NCBI GenBank assembly: GCA_029256865.1
Contig: JARIEH010000014.1
Location: forward strand, 1-10,379
DNA: 10,379 bases
Reading direction: 5' to 3'
Source of the DNA: Psychrobacter sp.
Lineage (GTDB): Bacteria; Pseudomonadota; Gammaproteobacteria; Pseudomonadales; Moraxellaceae
Part shown: positions 6,887-10,379 of the stretch, one piece after another
Layout: each line of letters starts with the position of its first letter
Position numbering within the stretch: the first letter of the stretch is position 1
Translations under genes and position numbers: made by a program
Notes under the pieces: generated by a model
The model's input: only the letters and a program-made list of their open reading frames with translations
The model's database searches: none
Told to the model about the DNA's origin: nothing

Positions 6887-7477
6887 TTATTTCACTTTTG
6901 CACGGTATTTAACCACTACCGTGTCATTAAGACCCACACCTTCTAAATCCCAACGTACTGCTGTGTAATGCTTTAACTCAACATCTTGTAGTTGGTTGTC
7001 CACTCGGGTACGTAACGGCATGCGCGCAAAGGTATTGCCATCGACACTACCGTATGGAAAATCAGGAGCCACCGCACGCAGCAATTCAACTTGCTCAGGG
7101 ATAGTCAAAGTGACCGTCATCTTGCGGACGCGATCAGGATTGGTATTGGTAAAAAACCCTTGATACTCTAGGACATTACCTGACTGTAAACGCGTCTTAT
7201 CAGTGACAGGTACTAATAACTCTTGTCCATTTGCATCAACACTGATTAAAGAAGCCGTAATTTTTGTATTGATTGCTTGCGCGCTTGAGTTACTGTTATT
7301 AGCGGATTGTACGGTAGTTGCGTTATCAAGCGCAGGCTCTGGCGTCGGTAGCATCGCTGAGGCCTGTGTCACCGCCATCGCACCGATAAGCGTACCGGCA
7401 ACGACGTGAAACAAACGATGACCGGCCCAAGCGGTGAACGGATTGGCTAAAGGGTTGCTTTTTTTCATGGTATTCAT
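6887..7477 (-). CDS. Exported small protein with a DUF11-like beta domain, unknown function
   Basis: The product has 196 residues from the ATG at 7477. The N-terminus is positively charged (MNTMKKSN), followed by a hydrophobic stretch at about 23-37 and a likely signal peptidase I site after VTQASA (residue 41). The mature protein would be soluble and has no cysteine. An Asn/Ser/Ala-rich linker covers about 42-70. A beta-rich domain follows at about 71-196, with GNVLEYQGFFTNTNPD near 100-115, then MTVTLTIPEQVEL and a closing VVVKYRAKVK. That layout resembles DUF11/Ig-like repeats found in bacterial surface proteins; this is recognition by eye. AGGA at 7484-7481 is three bases from ATG 7477 and twelve from the alternative ATG 7468, so the start is uncertain by three codons. 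Frames further upstream lack a ribosome site. The gene converges with the patatin-like gene and diverges from argA, so it is probably transcribed alone. Its location (periplasm or outside) is inferred. Confidence 0.75.
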   Translation of the reverse strand: MNTMKKSNPLANPFTAWAGHRLFHVVAGTLIGAMAVTQASAMLPTPEPALDNATTVQSANNSNSSAQAINTKITASLISVDANGQELLVPVTDKTRLQSGNVLEYQGFFTNTNPDRVRKMTVTLTIPEQVELLRAVAPDFPYGSVDGNTFARMPLRTRVDNQLQDVELKHYTAVRWDLEGVGLNDTVVVKYRAKVK

Positions 7478-7798
7478 TATTCCTAGTTGATATATCGATA
7501 AATCGGTGCGGGTCAAATTATGTTTTCAGAAACAAGAGACATGCCGTTAAAGAGAGTTTAAGACTCCCTGCTATCATAACGCTGTTTACCATTAAGACAA
7601 TAGCAGTTAGCATAGCAAAAAGCTTTTAGTGGTACACTAACCCAGTGTTTAGGTTGTGTATATAAAAATCTCTGTAAGCCCCTAAATATCACTGAAATAA
7701 AAGATAGCCCATACTAGTGTTTTTTGCTATGGTAAATCCTTAGCGACAGGCTTTTTTATCGCCTCCCTTTTATTATTCCGACTACTAATGCTCCTACT
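7478..7798. other. Divergent intergenic region upstream of argA
   Basis: This AT-rich spacer should contain the promoters of argA (plus) and the DUF11-like gene (minus). TTAGTG-GTA-CACTAA (7626-7640) is a perfect six-pair hairpin. ACACT (7634-7638) can pair instead with AGTGT (7644-7648), so the two hairpins exclude each other. CTGCTAT (7568-7574) and ATAGCAG (7600-7606) form another inverted repeat. TGCTATGGT at 7725-7733 could be an extended -10 box for argA, without a clear -35. I see no convincing ArgR box. No gene of usable length is present. Confidence 0.4.
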
Positions 7799-9121
7799 AT
7801 GACTACTAGCGCCATGCCACAGATAAACCCTGAATACGTCCATTGGTTCCGTAACTCTGCACCTTACATTAACACCCATCGCGGCAAAACTTTCGTGATT
7901 ATGTTTGGTGGCGAGGCGGTCAATCATCCAAATTTCAGTACCCTTATTCATGACTTTGCCTTATTGCACAGCTTGGGTATCAAGCTGGTATTGGTTCATG
8001 GAGCACGTCCACAGATTGAGAAAAACCTTAAAGAAATAGGCGTTACCTCGCCGCTACATCAGGACATTCGTGTCACTCCGCGCGAGGCCATGCCTTCTAT
8101 TCTACAAGCGGTTGGTGCTATTCGCCTGCAAATTGAAGCGCAGCTATCGATGGGACTGGCAAACTCACCTATGTACGGCTCACGTATCGATGCTATTTCT
8201 GGCAATTTCGTGACGGCGCGTCCTTACGGTATCCGTGATGGCGTAGATTATCAGATGACTGGCGAAGTACGCTCAATAGACGTCGATGCTATCAAAAACA
8301 ACTTGCTTCACGATCATATTGTCATATTAGGCTCAATGGGTTACTCAGCGACTGGTGAAGTCTTTAACTTGTTGGGTGAGGATGTTGCGCTGAGTGCAGC
8401 AGTGGCACTTGGCGCAGACAAGCTGATTTTATTAGGCGAAGAAGCCGGTATCAATGATGGTGACCGCTTATTGCGTGAAATGATTCCAAATGAAGTCGAT
8501 CGCTTCTTACGTGACCGTGACTTGAACAGTGAGATTAACTATTTCTTACACTGTGCCAGTAATGCTTGCCGTCAAGGCGTTCACCGTACACACATTATTT
8601 CTTATGCCAAAAATGGCGCTTTGTTAGAAGAGTTATTTACTCGCGACGGTTCTGGCACCTTGATCAGTCATGACCCTTACGAAGAAATTCGCCATGCAAA
8701 TATCGATGATGTGGTCGGTATGACTGAACTACTTGCCCCATTAGAAGAGCAGGGAATCTTGGTCGCGCGTTCACGTGAACGCTTAGAGCAAGAAATTGAC
8801 AGCTATAGTGTCATTGAACGTGATGGGATGATTTTAGGCTGCGCGGCTTTATATCCATTAGACGACGACTCAGCAGAGGTCGCTTGTGTCGCCGTACACT
8901 CTGAATATCGTAATGGTAGCCGCGGCAACGATTTACTGGCTTTTTTAGAGCAGCAAGCACGGAGTCACGGCCTGCATAAACTGTTTGTATTGACCACTCG
9001 TACTGCGCACTGGTTTGTCGAGCATGGATTTGTTGAAGTAGATGCCAGCGCGCTGCCTGAATCGCGCCGAGAGAAATACGATAACCATCGTAACTCAAAA
9101 GTCTTTCAAAAACTTCTTTAA
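7799..9121 (+). CDS. argA: Amino-acid N-acetyltransferase (N-acetylglutamate synthase), first step of arginine synthesis
   Basis: The enzyme transfers acetyl from acetyl-CoA to glutamate, making N-acetylglutamate in the cytoplasm. It has 440 residues, close to E. coli ArgA at 443. An amino-acid-kinase-fold domain fills about 20-285 (NTHRGKTFVIMFGGEAV at 25-41, LVHGARPQI at 65-73); in this family it binds the feedback inhibitor arginine. A GNAT acetyltransferase domain follows at about 298-440, with the acetyl-CoA loop YRNGSRG at 370-376 and the conserved KLFVLTTRTAHWFVEHGF at 394-411. Both halves look complete, so this is the long, classical ArgA and not a short standalone GNAT. No Shine-Dalgarno sequence precedes the ATG at 7799. 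ATG at 7814 (residue 6) is an alternative, but it also lacks one. A five-codon frame (ATG 7788, stop TGA 7800-7802) overlaps the start as ATGA. The gene ends 42 bases before a strong terminator and is monocistronic. Confidence 0.96.
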   Translation: MTTSAMPQINPEYVHWFRNSAPYINTHRGKTFVIMFGGEAVNHPNFSTLIHDFALLHSLGIKLVLVHGARPQIEKNLKEIGVTSPLHQDIRVTPREAMPSILQAVGAIRLQIEAQLSMGLANSPMYGSRIDAISGNFVTARPYGIRDGVDYQMTGEVRSIDVDAIKNNLLHDHIVILGSMGYSATGEVFNLLGEDVALSAAVALGADKLILLGEEAGINDGDRLLREMIPNEVDRFLRDRDLNSEINYFLHCASNACRQGVHRTHIISYAKNGALLEELFTRDGSGTLISHDPYEEIRHANIDDVVGMTELLAPLEEQGILVARSRERLEQEIDSYSVIERDGMILGCAALYPLDDDSAEVACVAVHSEYRNGSRGNDLLAFLEQQARSHGLHKLFVLTTRTAHWFVEHGFVEVDASALPESRREKYDNHRNSKVFQKLL

Positions 9122-9163
9122 ATACAATAGTGAGCGACATCTATTCAAAGATGCACCTTATGC

Positions 9164-9195
9164 AAAAAGCCCTCAGTTCAACTGAGGGCTTTTTT
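9164..9195. terminator. Strong two-way intrinsic terminator between argA and the FKBP gene
   Basis: GCCCTCAG (9169-9176) pairs perfectly with CTGAGGGC (9182-9189) around TTCAA. The stem is extended by five A-T pairs (9164-9168 with 9190-9194), giving T runs on both strands. It lies between the convergent ends of argA (9121) and the prolyl isomerase gene (9244) and can serve both. Confidence 0.92.
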
Positions 9196-9243
9196 CTTTA
9201 TATCTTCTTGACTACGTAATATAGTATTATTTTACTACCTGCA

Positions 9244-9975
9244 TTATTTTACTTTTAGCAGCTCAACTGTGAAGATCAGCGTGCTGTTTGGCTCGATACC
9301 CGCATTGCCTGCTTCGCCATAAGCGATATCTGCAGGGATATAAAACTCGTATTTACCGCCCTCTTTCATCAATTGTAGACCTTCAGTCCAGCCAGCGATG
9401 ACTTGATTCAGTGGGAACTCGATTGGCTCACCGCGCTCATAAGAACTATCAAATACCGTGCCGTCAATCAGCTTACCTTCGTAGTTGACTTCAACGATGT
9501 CGGTCGCTTTTGGCGTTTTACCAGTACCAGCTTCTAAAACTTTATACTGTAAGCCAGTCGCAGTTTGTTTTACGCCTTCTTTCTTAGCATTTTCTGCTAA
9601 GAATGCTGCACCTTTGGTTTTATTATCTTCAGCTTTGCTCTGCATGTCTTTTACAAACTTCTCTTCTTGCTCTTTCTGATAGGTCATAAGCACTTCTTCC
9701 ATCTGCTCTTGGGTCAAAGCGGATTCTTTGCCTTCATAACCATCGCGGAAGCCTTGCTCAAAAGTATCCAGATTCAAGTCTTGTACGGCCTCTTTATTAC
9801 CTTCTGCCATCATAAAGCCCAAGCTATAGCCTACTTTTTCTGTTGCTGGGCTTTGCTCAGTGATAGAAACGCTTTTTGCCGCGCTTTCTTGGTTGCCATT
9901 ATTTGTACTACAGCCTGTCGCTAATAACATCGCACTGGCTAGCGCACTGATGGTTAAAGTTGTGATTTTTTTCAT
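9244..9975 (-). CDS. FKBP-type peptidyl-prolyl cis-trans isomerase, lipoprotein (Mip/FkpA-like)
   Basis: This 243-residue envelope foldase catalyses cis-trans isomerisation at proline bonds and probably acts as a chaperone in the periplasm. The N-terminus MKKITTLTISALASAMLLAT is followed by GC, giving a clear lipobox LATGC with Cys22, so it is probably lipid-anchored; E. coli FkpA is a soluble periplasmic protein. An FKBP N-type dimerisation region covers about 44-130 (KVGYSLGFMMAEGN, then a long Glu/Lys-rich helix). The catalytic FKBP domain is at about 138-243. Expected pocket residues are present: Tyr165, Phe175-Asp176, Val192-Ile193, Trp196, Tyr219 and Phe235. The domain order matches Mip and FkpA. 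GAGAG lies six bases before the ATG. The gene converges with argA and has an extended -10 promoter about 60 bases upstream. It is probably monocistronic. Whether the lipoprotein sits in the inner or outer membrane cannot be settled by eye. Confidence 0.95.
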   Translation of the reverse strand: MKKITTLTISALASAMLLATGCSTNNGNQESAAKSVSITEQSPATEKVGYSLGFMMAEGNKEAVQDLNLDTFEQGFRDGYEGKESALTQEQMEEVLMTYQKEQEEKFVKDMQSKAEDNKTKGAAFLAENAKKEGVKQTATGLQYKVLEAGTGKTPKATDIVEVNYEGKLIDGTVFDSSYERGEPIEFPLNQVIAGWTEGLQLMKEGGKYEFYIPADIAYGEAGNAGIEPNSTLIFTVELLKVK

Positions 9976-10036
9976 AGAATACTCTCAAGTTGAAAAACGA
10001 GTGGTAAAAATATTTTCATGATCTGATTTGGTTGCC

Positions 10037-10045
10037 ATCATAACA
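10037..10045 (-). promoter_or_regulatory. Extended -10 promoter element of the FKBP gene
   Basis: On the minus strand TGTTATGAT (10045-10037) is a TG-n-TATGAT extended -10 box, with TATGAT one base off TATAAT. No good -35 box lies 17 bases upstream, as is allowed for extended -10 promoters. Transcription would start about 55 bases before the ATG at 9975. Confidence 0.4.
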
Positions 10046-10122
10046 AATACTGGTTTTAGGAGCCACGATTACAGAAAATTTATCCGTTCAATGTACAGTC
10101 TTTGTTAACATTTATCTCTAAA

Positions 10123-10217
10123 ATAACAACTTATCACACAAATATAGTGTGAGGTTAAGCTTTCTATCTTTAACTGCTCGATTATATCAGTTAAGCTAAA
10201 TTGTTATGTGTGGTAAG
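10123..10217. other. Cluster of inverted repeats with alternative pairings (possible structured leader or small RNA)
   Basis: Several arms lie within 95 bases. CTTATCACAC (10130-10139) can pair over all ten positions, one a G-T wobble, with GTGTGGTAAG (10208-10217). Its last six bases can pair instead with the nearby GTGTGA (10147-10152). TTAACTG (10170-10176) pairs with CAGTTAA (10188-10194). ATAACAA (10123-10129) pairs with TTGTTAT (10201-10207), crossing the first stem. A further hairpin, GCAAAT/ATTTGC, is at 10257-10273. The cluster lies upstream of both the FKBP gene (minus) and the gene starting at 10358 (plus). No known RNA family is recognised, and AT-rich DNA makes short pairings common. 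Confidence 0.35.
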
Positions 10218-10357
10218 CCAAGGATGGGTGTCTGATCGTAAGTCTTTATTTCATAAGCAAATTTAATATTTGCGCTCCCTATAAATTTCTTACTACATAA
10301 GCGATCACTGGTAATTACAACAATATTATTTTTAAATAATCATATATAGGCTGTTTT

Positions 10358-10379
10358 ATGAGCGCAATGTCTCATATCT
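10358..10379 (+). CDS. Possible start of a further gene, cut by the right edge
   Basis: An ATG at 10358 opens a frame reading MSAMSHI up to the window end. AGG at 10348-10350 lies seven bases upstream, a plausible ribosome site. The 380 bases before it have no other gene on this strand, which fits a new unit starting here. Seven codons are too few to suggest a product. Confidence 0.4.

Noticed and set aside
7478..7516. Upstream extension of the DUF11-like gene to 7516
   Set aside because: The added residues disrupt a normal signal peptide start, and no ribosome site precedes that codon; ATG 7477 or 7468 fits better.
7727..7951. 74-codon minus-strand frame across the argA start
   Set aside because: It overlaps conserved argA coding sequence, lacks a ribosome site and matches no family.
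8811..9140. 109-codon minus-strand frame opposite the argA acetyltransferase domain
   Set aside because: It is a shadow of a well-conserved domain and shows no initiation signal.
9485..9924. Two plus-strand frames (64 and 85 codons) opposite the FKBP gene
   Set aside because: Both are antisense to a clear prolyl isomerase. The Cys/Phe-rich content is what the complement of Lys/Glu-rich coding gives.

Overview
The window looks like chromosomal DNA from a gammaproteobacterium of the Moraxellaceae, most likely Psychrobacter. This is inferred from moderate G+C, AT-rich spacers, and RecG and ArgA proteins that read as clearly gammaproteobacterial. No marker gene was searched, so the genus is not proven. 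There is no sign of phage, plasmid, transposase or CRISPR. The content is mostly core housekeeping and envelope genes.

Left part (1-2232, minus strand): an RND efflux operon. The membrane fusion protein comes first and the inner-membrane pump follows with a 4-base ATGA overlap; the pump runs off the left edge. A good sigma70-like promoter lies about 140 bases upstream. A 14-base tandem repeat sits between promoter and gene. No regulator or outer-membrane channel gene is visible.

Middle (2525-5530): a 54-codon plus-strand gene encodes a protein that is 44% lysine and has a regular heptad pattern. It faces recG (minus strand) across a shared two-way terminator. RecG is longer than usual because of an N-terminal extension and a Ser/Asn-rich insert between its wedge and helicase parts. 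Divergent from recG is a patatin-like phospholipase with a lipoprotein-type signal.

Right part (6530-10379): a spacer holds a large imperfect inverted repeat and two candidate minus-strand terminators. Next come a small exported protein with a DUF11-like beta domain (minus), argA for N-acetylglutamate synthase (plus), a strong two-way terminator, and a lipoprotein FKBP-type prolyl isomerase (minus). The last 380 bases hold an extended -10 promoter for the isomerase, a cluster of inverted repeats that can pair in alternative ways, and the first seven codons of another plus-strand gene.

The genes do not form one pathway. Envelope functions recur: an efflux pump, two putative lipoproteins and one exported protein. 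I found no convincing new multi-gene system. The best leads are the lysine-rich mini-protein, the long hairpin at 6586-6656, the RecG insert, and the structured leader region near 10123-10217.
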